Assembly (NCBI GenBank): GCA_946885735.1
Contig: CAMPGW010000014.1
Span: 1-43,431, forward strand
From: an uncultured Gammaproteobacteria bacterium
Lineage (GTDB): Bacteria > Pseudomonadota > Gammaproteobacteria > Xanthomonadales > Xanthomonadaceae
Direction of reading: 5' to 3'
Length of the DNA: 43,431 nt
This document shows, one piece after another, positions 23,885 to 32,073 of this stretch. Position numbers and translations under genes: made by a program. The notes below the pieces were generated by a model that saw nothing but the letters and a program-made list of their open reading frames with translations, had not been told where the DNA came from and searched no databases. The stretch's first letter is position 1. Every line of letters starts with the position of its first letter.

Positions 23885-25392
23885 GCGTGCAGCGCCAGCA
23901 CCAGGTTCTTCTCGGCCAGGTAGTCGATCTCGGTGCGCAGGTCGGCCTCGGTCAGGCGGTGCGCGGCGAGCCAGTCTGCCGGCAGCGTGACGTGCATCGC
24001 GTCGCCGTCCACCCGCAGGTCCTGCACGGGGATCGAGTGCCGGTCGTGGCTGCGGTGCAGCAACACCGACAGCCGCAACAGGCGGGCGCCGCGCAGCGTG
24101 GACTGCGCCAGGCGCTCGGGCAGTCCCTGCACGCGGCTGGGGTGGAGTCCGCGGCGCTGGTTGCGCACCAGTGCCGACAGTACCTGCTGCTCGGTGCGCG
24201 AGAAGCCGGCAATGTCCGAATGTTCCAGCAGGTAGGCGCCATGCCGGTGGTACTGGCTGTGCGCCACGGCCAGGCCGATCTCGTGCACGCGTGCGGACCA
24301 GGCAAGCAGGCGGCGGTCGTCATCCTCCAGCTGCCACCCGGCCGCGACGCGATCGAAGAGGTCGAGGGCGGTGGCCTCCACGCGCGCCGCCTGCTCGCGG
24401 TCGACGGCGTAGCGCTCGGCGACTGCGCGGATCGAGTCGTCGCGCGGGTCCAGTCCGGTGCCGCGACCGAGCATGTCGTGCAGCACGCCTTCGCGCAGGG
24501 CGTCATCGCTGACCGCCATGCGACGCAGTCCCAACTCGGCGAAGGCGGCGTCGAGGATCAGCAGGCCGCCGGCGATGATCGGTCGGCGGTCGGCGGGCAG
24601 GCCGGGAAGGCGGATGTCGGCGATGCGGTCGAAGCAGAGCAGCCGCTCGCGCACCGCAGCCACGGCCTCGGCGCTGACTTCTCCCTGCCCGAGCTGGAGT
24701 TCGGCGGCAACGCCCGCTACCGCCTTGATCGTGCCGGAGGATCCGTAGGCTTCCTGCCACCCGAGCGTGCGATAGGCCAGCGCGAACTGCTGGAACTCGG
24801 CGGTGATCTCGGTGCGCGCTGCCTCCCAGCGCTCGCGCGAGAGGCCGCCGTCGGCGAAGAAGCGACGGGTGGTGGCGATCGCGCCCATCTGCAGGCTCTC
24901 GCGCTCCAGCGGCTGGAAGCCGTTGCCGATGATGAACTCGGTCGAGCCGCCGCCGATGTCGATCACCAGTCGCTGCCGGCCGCGCGGCGGATTGCCGTGG
25001 GCCACGCCGAGGTAGATCAGGCGCGCTTCCTCGCGGCCGGACACCACTTCGATCTCGTGGCCGAGTGCGGCTTCGGCCGGGAGCAGGAAGTTGTAGGGCT
25101 GCCGCAGCGCGCGCACGGTGTTGGTGGCGATCGCGCGCACGCGGTGGCGCGGAATCGAGGCCAGGCGCTGGCCGAAGCGTTCCAGGCAGTCGTGGGCGCG
25201 AAGCAGCGCCTCTTCCGACAGGCCGCCCTGGCCGTCCAGCCCCTCGGCCAGGCGCACGTGTTCCTTGAGCTTGTCCACGACGCGCAGCTGCCCGAGCACG
25301 GCCCGCGCAACCACCATGTGGAAGCTGTTCGATCCCAGGTCCACCGCCGCCAGCAGTTCGCCATCGGCGATGGCGGCGCCTGCCGGACTCAT
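23878..25392 (-). CDS. ppx: Exopolyphosphatase Ppx
   Basis: Ppx removes terminal phosphates from polyphosphate; Ppx/GppA enzymes can also act on pppGpp. The 504-aa product has the ASKHA-fold phosphate loops VDLGSNSFHMVV (17-28) and VIDIGGGSTEFI (about 142-153), the conserved SGREEARLIYLGV with the catalytic Glu, and a C-terminal HD-like domain. The ATG overlaps the ppk stop (ATGA), so synthesis and degradation enzymes of polyphosphate are translated together. It is the last gene of the phoB-phoR-ppk-ppx unit. Confidence 0.94.
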   Translation of the reverse strand: MSPAGAAIADGELLAAVDLGSNSFHMVVARAVLGQLRVVDKLKEHVRLAEGLDGQGGLSEEALLRAHDCLERFGQRLASIPRHRVRAIATNTVRALRQPYNFLLPAEAALGHEIEVVSGREEARLIYLGVAHGNPPRGRQRLVIDIGGGSTEFIIGNGFQPLERESLQMGAIATTRRFFADGGLSRERWEAARTEITAEFQQFALAYRTLGWQEAYGSSGTIKAVAGVAAELQLGQGEVSAEAVAAVRERLLCFDRIADIRLPGLPADRRPIIAGGLLILDAAFAELGLRRMAVSDDALREGVLHDMLGRGTGLDPRDDSIRAVAERYAVDREQAARVEATALDLFDRVAAGWQLEDDDRRLLAWSARVHEIGLAVAHSQYHRHGAYLLEHSDIAGFSRTEQQVLSALVRNQRRGLHPSRVQGLPERLAQSTLRGARLLRLSVLLHRSHDRHSIPVQDLRVDGDAMHVTLPADWLAAHRLTEADLRTEIDYLAEKNLVLALHAA

Positions 25393-27452
25393 GGCGAGAA
25401 CCGCGCCAGCAGCGCGGCCTGGGCGGAATAGGGTGGGTCCTCACCCGGCAGCACGCGGCTGTAGCTGCCGTCCGCATGCAGTTCCCAGGCCTGCTGGTTG
25501 TCCTGCAGGTAGTTGGACAGCTCCTCGTCGAACACGCGCGCGGCGAGGTCGGGATCGAGGATCGGGAAGCAGGTCTCGACCCGACGCAGCAGGTTGCGTT
25601 CCATCCAGTCCGCGCTGGAGCAGAAGATCTCCGGCTTGCCGTCGTTGCCGAACCAGTACACGCGACTGTGCTCGAGGAAGCGGCCGACCACGGAGCGCAC
25701 GCGGATGTTCTCCGAGAGCCCCGGCACCCCGGGGCGCAGGCAGCAGGCACCGCGCACGATCAGGTCCACCCGTGCGCCGGCCTGCGAGGCATCGTAGAGG
25801 GCGCGGATCACCGAAGCCTCGTTGAGCGCGTTCATCTTGGCGATGACATGGCCTGGCCGGCCGGCCCGAGCCAGCGCCGCCTCGCGCGCGATTCGCGACA
25901 ACAGCCCCGCATGCAGGGTGAAGGGCGAGGCCATCAGGCGCTTGAGCTTGATCGCGGGCGCCAGCCCGGAAAGCTGCTGGAACAGGCCATGCACATCGGC
26001 GCAGATCTCCGGATGCGAGGTCATCAGGCCGATGTCGGTGTACAGGCGCGCGTTGCCGGCATGGTAGTTGCCGGTGGACAAGTGCGCGTAGCGGCGCAGC
26101 AGCGGGCCCTCGCGACGCACGATCAGCATCATCTTGGCGTGGGTCTTGTGGCCGACCACGCCGTACATCACCTGCACGCCGGCCTCCTGCAGGCGGTCGG
26201 CGAAGTTGAGGTTGGCCTCCTCGTCGAAACGCGCGCGCAACTCGACCACCACCGTCACGTCCTTGCCGTTGCGGGCGGCGGTGATCAGGTGCTCGACGAT
26301 CCGCGAGTCGCGGCCGGTGCGGTATAGGGTCTGCTTGATCGCTAGCACCTGCGGGTCGTTCGCGGCGGCCTGCAGCAGGTCCACCACCGCCGAGAAGCCC
26401 TCGTAGGGGTGGTGCAGCAGGACGTCGCGGCTGCGCAGCGTGTCGAAGGGCGCGTCTTCGTCGAGCGCGACCGGCCGCGGCTTGAAGGGCGGGAACTTCA
26501 GGTCGGGACGGTTGCTCAGGTCGTAGACCTGGACGACGCGGTTGAGGTTGACCGGGCCATCGATGCGGTAGACCGCGTTCTGGTCGAGGTCGAAATTCTG
26601 CAGCAGGGTCTTGACGATGGACCGCGGGCAGTTCTCGGCGATCTCCAGCCGCACCGCCGGGCGGAAGCCGCGCGAGAGCAGTTCGCCCTTCAGCGCGCTG
26701 GCCAGGTTCTCCACTTCCTCCTCATCTACGAACAGCTCGGAGTTGCGGGTGACCCGGAACTGGTAGGCGCCCTTCACCTTCATGCCCGGGAACAGGTCGT
26801 CCACGAAGGCGGTCAGCATCGCCGACAGGAACACGAAGTCGTGCTTGCCGCCGGAGATGTCCTCGGGCAAGTGGATGATGCGCGGCAGCGAGCGCGGCGC
26901 GCGCACGATGGCCATGCCGCCCTTGCGGCCGAAGGCGTCCTTGCCCTCCAGCACCACCACCACGTTCAGCGACTTGTTGAGGATGCGCGGGAAGGGGTGC
27001 ACCGGGTCCAGGCCCAGCGGCGACAGCACCGGCATCACCTCGTCGTTGAAGTATCTCTGCAGCCAGCGCTTCTGCTTCGCCGTCCAGCTGTCGCGGGCGA
27101 GCACCCGCACGCCGGACTGGTGCAGGGCGGGGCGCAGTTCGTGGTTCCAGAGCCGGTACTGCTCGGCGACCAGCCGTCCGGCGAGGGCGTGCAGCTTCTG
27201 CAGCGCCAGCTTCGGGTCCATGCGGTCGGGCAACAGCGGCGCCCCGAATTCGAGCGCCGTCTGCACGGTCGCCACCCGCACCTCGAAGAATTCGTCGAGG
27301 TTGGTGCAGGCGATGCACAGATACTTGAGCCGCTCCAGCAGCGGGATCGCCGGGTCGGCGGCCTGCGCCAGCACCCGGAAATTGAAGCCGAGTTGCGAGA
27401 GTTCGCGGTTGAGGAACAACTCGTCGTCGGCGGGCTCGGCGCGGGGACTCAT
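25389..27452 (-). CDS. ppk1: Polyphosphate kinase Ppk1
   Basis: Ppk1 makes polyphosphate from ATP. The 687-aa product matches the family length and has the N-terminal ELSQLGFNFRVL start. The catalytic phospho-histidine is H438 (GHKTHAKMMLIVRREG) and the second active-site His is H595 (LEHSRVYWF); these correspond to E. coli H435 and H592. The ATP-binding region RFDEEANLNFADRL and a C-terminal PLD-like pair of domains are present. It starts 4 nt after the phoR stop, so phosphate limitation sensed by PhoR should reach it through the same transcript. Confidence 0.96.
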   Translation of the reverse strand: MSPRAEPADDELFLNRELSQLGFNFRVLAQAADPAIPLLERLKYLCIACTNLDEFFEVRVATVQTALEFGAPLLPDRMDPKLALQKLHALAGRLVAEQYRLWNHELRPALHQSGVRVLARDSWTAKQKRWLQRYFNDEVMPVLSPLGLDPVHPFPRILNKSLNVVVVLEGKDAFGRKGGMAIVRAPRSLPRIIHLPEDISGGKHDFVFLSAMLTAFVDDLFPGMKVKGAYQFRVTRNSELFVDEEEVENLASALKGELLSRGFRPAVRLEIAENCPRSIVKTLLQNFDLDQNAVYRIDGPVNLNRVVQVYDLSNRPDLKFPPFKPRPVALDEDAPFDTLRSRDVLLHHPYEGFSAVVDLLQAAANDPQVLAIKQTLYRTGRDSRIVEHLITAARNGKDVTVVVELRARFDEEANLNFADRLQEAGVQVMYGVVGHKTHAKMMLIVRREGPLLRRYAHLSTGNYHAGNARLYTDIGLMTSHPEICADVHGLFQQLSGLAPAIKLKRLMASPFTLHAGLLSRIAREAALARAGRPGHVIAKMNALNEASVIRALYDASQAGARVDLIVRGACCLRPGVPGLSENIRVRSVVGRFLEHSRVYWFGNDGKPEIFCSSADWMERNLLRRVETCFPILDPDLAARVFDEELSNYLQDNQQAWELHADGSYSRVLPGEDPPYSAQAALLARFSP

Positions 27453-27456
27453 GCGC

Positions 27457-28797
27457 TCATGATACCGCCTGCCGCTGCAGCACCCGGTCCGGACCGAACA
27501 CGCAGGTGAAGGTACTGCCGCGCCCGACCTCGCTGGCGATCTCGAGCCGGGCCTGGTGCAGGCCGAGGACGTGCTTGACGATGGACAGGCCCAGGCCGGT
27601 GCCGCCGGACTCGCGCGAGCGACTGGTGGACACGCGATAGAAGCGTTCCGTCAATCGCGGCAGGTGCTCGGCCGGGATGCCGAAGCCGGAGTCCACCACC
27701 GCCAGCGCGGCGCCGCCATCGGGCAGGCGCCGGAATACGACCTCGATGCGCCCGCCCGCCGGCGTGTAGCGGATGGCATTGCCGACCAGGTTGGAGAAGG
27801 CGCTGTGCAACTCCTTCGACGAGCCGTCGAGGTCGCAGCCGGCCTCGTCGCGCACCTCGATGGCGTGGCGGCCCTGGCTGAGCGCCTCGGCCTCGCGGCG
27901 CAGGGTGGACAGCATCGGGGCCATCGCCACCGGCTCGCCGGCCAGGTGCTCGCGCGCCTCCAGGCGCGACAGCGTCAGCAGGTCCTCCAGCAGTTCGCTC
28001 ATGCGCTGCGATTGCTTGCGCATCTCCGACACCATCGGCGCCCACTCGGGGTTCTCGTCGGGTTCCATCATGTCGAGGTAGCCGTGGATCACGGTCAGTG
28101 GCGTGCGCAGTTCGTGCGAGACGTTGGCGACGAAATCGCGGCGCACCTGCTCGAGCCGGACCAGTTGGGTGACGTCGCGCACCACCAGCAGCCACTCGCG
28201 CGGCGAGTAATGCAGCAGTCGCAGCCCCAGCCGCAGCCCGGGGTCGCCGGGCGCGGGCAGGTCGGCCAGCGATTCGTCGGCGCGGCCGGCGCGGATCCAG
28301 TCGGTCACGGTCGCGTCCGGCCACGCGCTCGGCAGGCGAGCGCCAAGGCTTTGCGGGTAGCGCAAGCCAAGCAGGCGCTTCGCGGCCTTGTTGAACCAGA
28401 CGATTTCCAGGCTGTCGCGGTCGAGCACGAGCGCGCCTTCGGGCATCGCCGTGGCCGCCTGCCGGTAGGCGCGAAGCAGCCGCACCAGCCGGCGGGTGCG
28501 CGCGCGCGTTTCGGTCTGGCGACGGAAGATCAGGGTTTCCAGGGCGGCCCACATGCCCTGTCCGTGCACCGTGCGCAGCTGGCGCCGCCAGTCGAGGAAG
28601 CGCGCGACCCGGAACAGCCGCCAGTAGCTGCGCAGCGCGACCACGGACACCGCGGCCAGCAGCGACCAGGCCATTTCGCCGCTCCACCATCCGACCGCGG
28701 CTGCCAGTCCGAGCCAAAGCAGCAGGCGCAGCAGGGATTGGCGCCAGGCCAGGCGCAGCAGCAGGGAGCGCCGGGTCTCGCGGGTCGGGTCGGTCAA
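27457..28797 (-). CDS. phoR: Phosphate regulon sensor kinase PhoR
   Basis: The 446-aa kinase has two close N-terminal membrane helices (about 24-56) with almost no periplasmic loop, typical of PhoR. A basic cytoplasmic linker, a PAS domain (about 118-215), an H-box FVANVSHELRTPLTVIHGY with H228, and N, G1 (DSGFGIPAEHL) and G2 (GGTGLGLSIVKHV) boxes follow. The start is a TTG embedded in the phoB stop (TTGA, 4-nt overlap); no better start exists near the first helix. Confidence 0.94.
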   Translation of the reverse strand: MTDPTRETRRSLLLRLAWRQSLLRLLLWLGLAAAVGWWSGEMAWSLLAAVSVVALRSYWRLFRVARFLDWRRQLRTVHGQGMWAALETLIFRRQTETRARTRRLVRLLRAYRQAATAMPEGALVLDRDSLEIVWFNKAAKRLLGLRYPQSLGARLPSAWPDATVTDWIRAGRADESLADLPAPGDPGLRLGLRLLHYSPREWLLVVRDVTQLVRLEQVRRDFVANVSHELRTPLTVIHGYLDMMEPDENPEWAPMVSEMRKQSQRMSELLEDLLTLSRLEAREHLAGEPVAMAPMLSTLRREAEALSQGRHAIEVRDEAGCDLDGSSKELHSAFSNLVGNAIRYTPAGGRIEVVFRRLPDGGAALAVVDSGFGIPAEHLPRLTERFYRVSTSRSRESGGTGLGLSIVKHVLGLHQARLEIASEVGRGSTFTCVFGPDRVLQRQAVS

Positions 28798-29483
28798 GGC
28801 AGCTTCGACAGCCGGTAGCCGGAGCCACGCACGGTCTGCACCATGTCCTGCAGGCCGCCGGGCTCGAGCGCCTTGCGCAGCCGGCGGATGTGCACGTCCA
28901 CGGTGCGTTCCTCGACGTAGACGTTGCCGCCCCAGACGTGGTCGAGCAGCTGGGTCCGCGTGTACACGCGATCGGCGTGGGTCATGAAGAAATGCAGCAG
29001 GCGGTACTCGGTCGGACCGACGTGCAGGGGTTGGTCGTGGGCGAAAACCCGGTGGGCGGCGCCGTCGATGCGCAACGCACCGACCGTCACCGAACCGTCA
29101 TCCTCGTCCTCGCGCGAGCGCCGCAGCACCGCCTTGATGCGCGCCAGCAGCTCGCGCGCGGAGAAGGGCTTGACCACGTAGTCGTCGATTCCCGACTCCA
29201 GGCCGGAGACGCGGTCGTTCTCCTCGCCGCGGGCGGTCAGCATGATGATCGGTACTTCCCGCGTGAGCTCGTCGCGGCGCCAGCGCCGCGCAAGTTCCAG
29301 GCCGCTGGCGCCGGGCAGCATCCAGTCGAGCAGGATCAGGTCCGGCACCCGCTCGGCGATCGCCGCGGCGGCCTCGCGGCCGTCACCGGCGTGCACCGGC
29401 TCGTAGTCGGACTTGCGCAGGGCGAAGGCCACCATGTCGCGAATGGCGGGTTCGTCGTCGACGATGAGGATGCGCTTCTGCAC
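28794..29483 (-). CDS. phoB: Phosphate regulon response regulator PhoB
   Basis: OmpR-family regulator with receiver phospho-acceptor D53 (LLDWMLPG), K near 104 (VVKPFSARELL), and a winged-helix domain ending VRGSGYRLSKLP. The PhoB-typical features are the VEERTVDVHIRRLRKALEP stretch and direct linkage to phoR, ppk and ppx. The start is GTG at 29483 with a poor SD. A Pho-box-like direct repeat lies 50 nt upstream, suggesting that PhoB activates its own operon. Confidence 0.95.
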   Translation of the reverse strand: MQKRILIVDDEPAIRDMVAFALRKSDYEPVHAGDGREAAAAIAERVPDLILLDWMLPGASGLELARRWRRDELTREVPIIMLTARGEENDRVSGLESGIDDYVVKPFSARELLARIKAVLRRSREDEDDGSVTVGALRIDGAAHRVFAHDQPLHVGPTEYRLLHFFMTHADRVYTRTQLLDHVWGGNVYVEERTVDVHIRRLRKALEPGGLQDMVQTVRGSGYRLSKLP

Positions 29484-29533
29484 GACGGTAACGTGTCACC
29501 CGGAAAGGCTCCACGCAAGTACACAGGAGCTTT

Positions 29534-29551
29534 GTGACACTCCGGTGACGG
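29534..29551 (-). promoter_or_regulatory. Pho box upstream of phoB
   Basis: Minus strand CCGTCAC-CGGA-GTGTCAC followed by AAAG. Two 7-bp half-sites repeat at 11-bp spacing, each matching 5 of 7 bases of CTGTCAT, and the spacer layout matches PhoB sites. A TGTACT -10-like sequence follows on the same strand. The box starts directly behind the stop of the BepA-like gene. Confidence 0.65.
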
Positions 29552-29552
29552 C

Positions 29553-31166
29553 TCAGGCGCCGTCGGACGGGATGTCCTGGGGGCGGATGTTGCGGCGACG
29601 CAGTTCCAGCACCTCCGGGGTGATGGCGGCGATCCGGGCCTCGATGCGGGCGCGCTGCACGTAATCCAGGTCGCCCTTCTTGAGCATGGCGTCGAGCTGG
29701 TTGAGCGCGTCCTCGGCGCGGCCACTGAGGTAGGCGGCCTCCGCGTAGGCTTCGCCAGCCCGCGCCGTGTCGCCGGCGAGCTCGGCGGCGCGGGCGTAGG
29801 TCTTCTGGAACAGCGGATTTTCGGCGTTCTCGGCCAGCAGCGGTCGCAGCACCGATTGCGCCCGCCGTCCGGCGTCGGCCCCGCCCAGGGCGTTCAGGGT
29901 TTCGGCGTAGCTCAGGCTGACCGCGCGGTCGCCCGGGTGGCGGGCCAGCAAGGCCTCGTAGCGCTTGCGCGCGCTCGCCCCGTCGCGGGCCACGTAGGCG
30001 GACTCGGCCAGGGCCAGTCCGACCCACAGGTTGTCCGGATGCCGCGAGGCCAGGGCCTGCAGCTGGTCCTGGGCCGCCGCCGGATAGCCCGCCTTGAGGT
30101 TGGCGAGCGCCAGTGCATAACGGTGCGGATCATCGACCGCCTGGCCAGCCTGCTCCATCCGCAGGCGGGTTTCCTTCAAGGCCTCGGCAGGCGTCTTCGC
30201 GCTGAGCACGCGAAGGCGCTCCCGGGCCCAGGGAAACATTCGCCCGGGCACCACGGCCGCTGCGGGGCCGGTTCCCGTGGTCAGCGAATAAGGAATCAGG
30301 GGATTGCCGAAGCTGCGCAGTGGCGCGGGCGCCAGCTTCGGAGCGGCCTCGAGCCGCTGGGCGCGATCGCGGGCCTCGCTGATGCGGGTGAGGTTGACCG
30401 GATGGGTGCGCAGGTAGGCGGGTGTCTGGTAACCGCCGGAATTGCCGCGCGTCAGGCGCTCCATCCGGGCGAAGAAGTCGGCCATGCCCTCCGGGCTGTA
30501 GCCGGCCTGGTGCAGGGTCTGGATGCCGATGCGGTCGGCCTCCGACTCGCCCGAGCGGGTGTAGTTGATCTGCCGCTGGGCGGCCAGTGCCTGCCCGCCG
30601 ATCACCGCCGCCTGGATCGCGTCGCTGCCGGCGTTGCGGCCGGTGCGCTCGTTGGTCTCCTGGCCCTGGGCCGCGATGATGACCCCGAGCGTCGCCAGCA
30701 GGATCGGCAACTGGTCCTTCTTGGCGCGCTCCACCGAGCGCAGCACGTGGCGCTGGGTGACGTGCGAAACCTCGTGCGCCACCACGCCGGCGACTTCGTC
30801 CTCGCTCTCGGCCGACAGCACGGTCCCGGCGTTGATGCCGATGTAGCCACCGAGGGTGGCGAAGGCGTTGATCTGCCGATCGCGCAACAGGAAGAAATTG
30901 AAATGCTGGGTCGGGCGTTCCGAAGCCGCCGCGAGGCGGTGGCCCATCGTCTGCATCCACTCGTCCAGCAACGGATCCTCGAGCACGTAGCCGGCGCGGC
31001 GCAGCTCGTACAGCATGTAGGCGCCGTAGCGCACTTCCTCCTCGGGAGACAGCAACTCGCCGGCCGACGAGCCGATGTCGGGCAAGGAAGAATCCTGGCC
31101 ATGCGCTGCCGGCGCGGCCAGGCCGAGGATGAACGCGAGGGACGCGGCGACCACGGTGACACGCAA
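29553..31166 (-). CDS. Periplasmic M48 metalloprotease with TPR domain (BepA/YfgC-like)
   Basis: BepA-type proteins act as protease and chaperone in outer-membrane protein assembly. The 537-aa product has a signal peptide (about 1-23), an M48 domain with zinc motif HEVSH (H131, E132, H135) and the third ligand in RSGESEADRIG, then four or more TPR-like repeats (about 320-515). I chose the TTG at 31166 because CAGGAG sits 8 nt upstream and the peptide then begins with a clean short signal sequence. An ATG at 31208 would add 14 mostly basic residues without any SD, and remains possible. Confidence 0.9.
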   Translation of the reverse strand: MRVTVVAASLAFILGLAAPAAHGQDSSLPDIGSSAGELLSPEEEVRYGAYMLYELRRAGYVLEDPLLDEWMQTMGHRLAAASERPTQHFNFFLLRDRQINAFATLGGYIGINAGTVLSAESEDEVAGVVAHEVSHVTQRHVLRSVERAKKDQLPILLATLGVIIAAQGQETNERTGRNAGSDAIQAAVIGGQALAAQRQINYTRSGESEADRIGIQTLHQAGYSPEGMADFFARMERLTRGNSGGYQTPAYLRTHPVNLTRISEARDRAQRLEAAPKLAPAPLRSFGNPLIPYSLTTGTGPAAAVVPGRMFPWARERLRVLSAKTPAEALKETRLRMEQAGQAVDDPHRYALALANLKAGYPAAAQDQLQALASRHPDNLWVGLALAESAYVARDGASARKRYEALLARHPGDRAVSLSYAETLNALGGADAGRRAQSVLRPLLAENAENPLFQKTYARAAELAGDTARAGEAYAEAAYLSGRAEDALNQLDAMLKKGDLDYVQRARIEARIAAITPEVLELRRRNIRPQDIPSDGA

Positions 31167-31273
31167 GCGGGGAACTCCTGGACGACGGGAACGGGTCTTT
31201 GCAAGCATGACGCAAACGAGGCGACGAGGGGTCAAGCGTCGGTTAAGCCACGGAACCCAGACCCCGGGCGCTG

Positions 31274-31279
31274 TAAAAT
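31274..31279 (+). promoter_or_regulatory. -10-like TAAAAT of the grxC unit
   Basis: TAAAAT sits 48 nt before the glutaredoxin ATG in the divergent gap with the BepA-like gene, giving a leader of about 42 nt. The -35 is not recognisable. Confidence 0.4.
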
Positions 31280-31327
31280 GTTCCCCGCCGCCCCCACCTG
31301 CAGGGCAAGCCCAACCGGAGGAAACGG

Positions 31328-31588
31328 ATGCCCGAGGTCGTGATGTACAGCACCGCCGTCTGCCCCTACTGCGTGGCCGCGAAGAACTTCCTCAAGTCCC
31401 GCGGCCTCGGCTGGCGCGAGGTCCGGGTGGACCTCGACCACCAGGAGCGGCGGCGCATGATGGACCTGACGCGTCGGACCTCCGTGCCGCAGATATTCAT
31501 CAACGGCACCCATGTCGGCGGCTACGACGAACTGGTGGCCCTGGATCGCGGCGGTGGCCTCGCGCCGCTGCTGGAGGACAAGCCGTGA
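31328..31588 (+). CDS. grxC: Glutaredoxin 3 (GrxC)
   Basis: The 86-aa dithiol glutaredoxin reduces protein disulfides with glutathione. The active site is C12-P-Y-C15, the cis-Pro region is TSVPQIFI, and the GSH-binding GGYDEL follows. The gene has a good SD (GGAGG, 8 nt before the ATG). Its stop overlaps the GTG of the AhpD-like gene (GTGA), so a shared thiol-redox role is likely. Confidence 0.95.
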   Translation: MPEVVMYSTAVCPYCVAAKNFLKSRGLGWREVRVDLDHQERRRMMDLTRRTSVPQIFINGTHVGGYDELVALDRGGGLAPLLEDKP

Positions 31589-31974
31589 GCGACGAGAAGG
31601 ACCGACTGCGCGAGTTCAGCGAATTCCGGCAGCGCATGAACGAACGCATCCTGGCCGAGGACAACCAGGTCGTGCGGCGCTTCTTCGCGCTCGACACCCA
31701 GACCTACAAGCCCGGCGCGCTCGACCTGAAGACCAAGGAGTTGCTGGGCCTGGTGGCGTCCATGGTGCTGCGCTGCGACGACTGCATCAGCTACCACGTC
31801 GCCCAGTGCCGGCAGGCCGGGGTGACCCGCGAGGAATTCTTCGAGGCTTTCAGCGTCGGCCTGGTGGTGGGCGGCAGCATCGTCATCCCGCACCTGCGGC
31901 GGGCGGTGGACTTCCTGGACCGGCTGGAGGGCTCTGGCGCCCACGCGCCGGAGGCGCCCGACCACGCCCACTGA
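31585..31974 (+). CDS. Carboxymuconolactone decarboxylase/AhpD-like protein
   Basis: The 129-aa product has the complete AhpD-type catalytic set: E52, then C64-x2-C67-x3-H71 (CDDCISYH), with the same E-to-C distance of 12 as in mycobacterial AhpD. Such proteins use the CXXC pair as a disulfide reductase or peroxidase, while others of the family decarboxylate gamma-carboxymuconolactone. Overlap with glutaredoxin favours a redox function, though its partner peroxiredoxin is not in the window. The His-rich end (PDHAH) is not conserved in the family. Start is GTG at 31585. Confidence 0.88.
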   Translation: MSDEKDRLREFSEFRQRMNERILAEDNQVVRRFFALDTQTYKPGALDLKTKELLGLVASMVLRCDDCISYHVAQCRQAGVTREEFFEAFSVGLVVGGSIVIPHLRRAVDFLDRLEGSGAHAPEAPDHAH

Positions 31975-31984
31975 GGCCTGGCGC

Positions 31985-32005
31985 GGCCGGGGCGACGCCC
32001 CGGCC
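31985..32005. repeat. Perfect 9-bp inverted repeat before smc
   Basis: GGCCGGGGC-GAC-GCCCCGGCC forms a very stable hairpin 11 nt after the AhpD-like stop and 15 nt before the smc -10. There is no T-run, so it is either a weak terminator of the grxC unit or an mRNA-end stabiliser. Confidence 0.6.
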
Positions 32006-32019
32006 CCGAGCCCGGCGGT

Positions 32020-32025
32020 TATACT
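32020..32025 (+). promoter_or_regulatory. -10 TATACT of smc
   Basis: TATACT is one mismatch from TATAAT. It lies 48 nt before the smc ATG, giving a leader of about 42 nt. The -35 would fall inside the 9-bp inverted repeat. Confidence 0.5.
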
Positions 32026-32073
32026 GGCGCATGGCTGCCCGGGGACCCCGCAGCCCCCTTAGAAATCAAGCAC

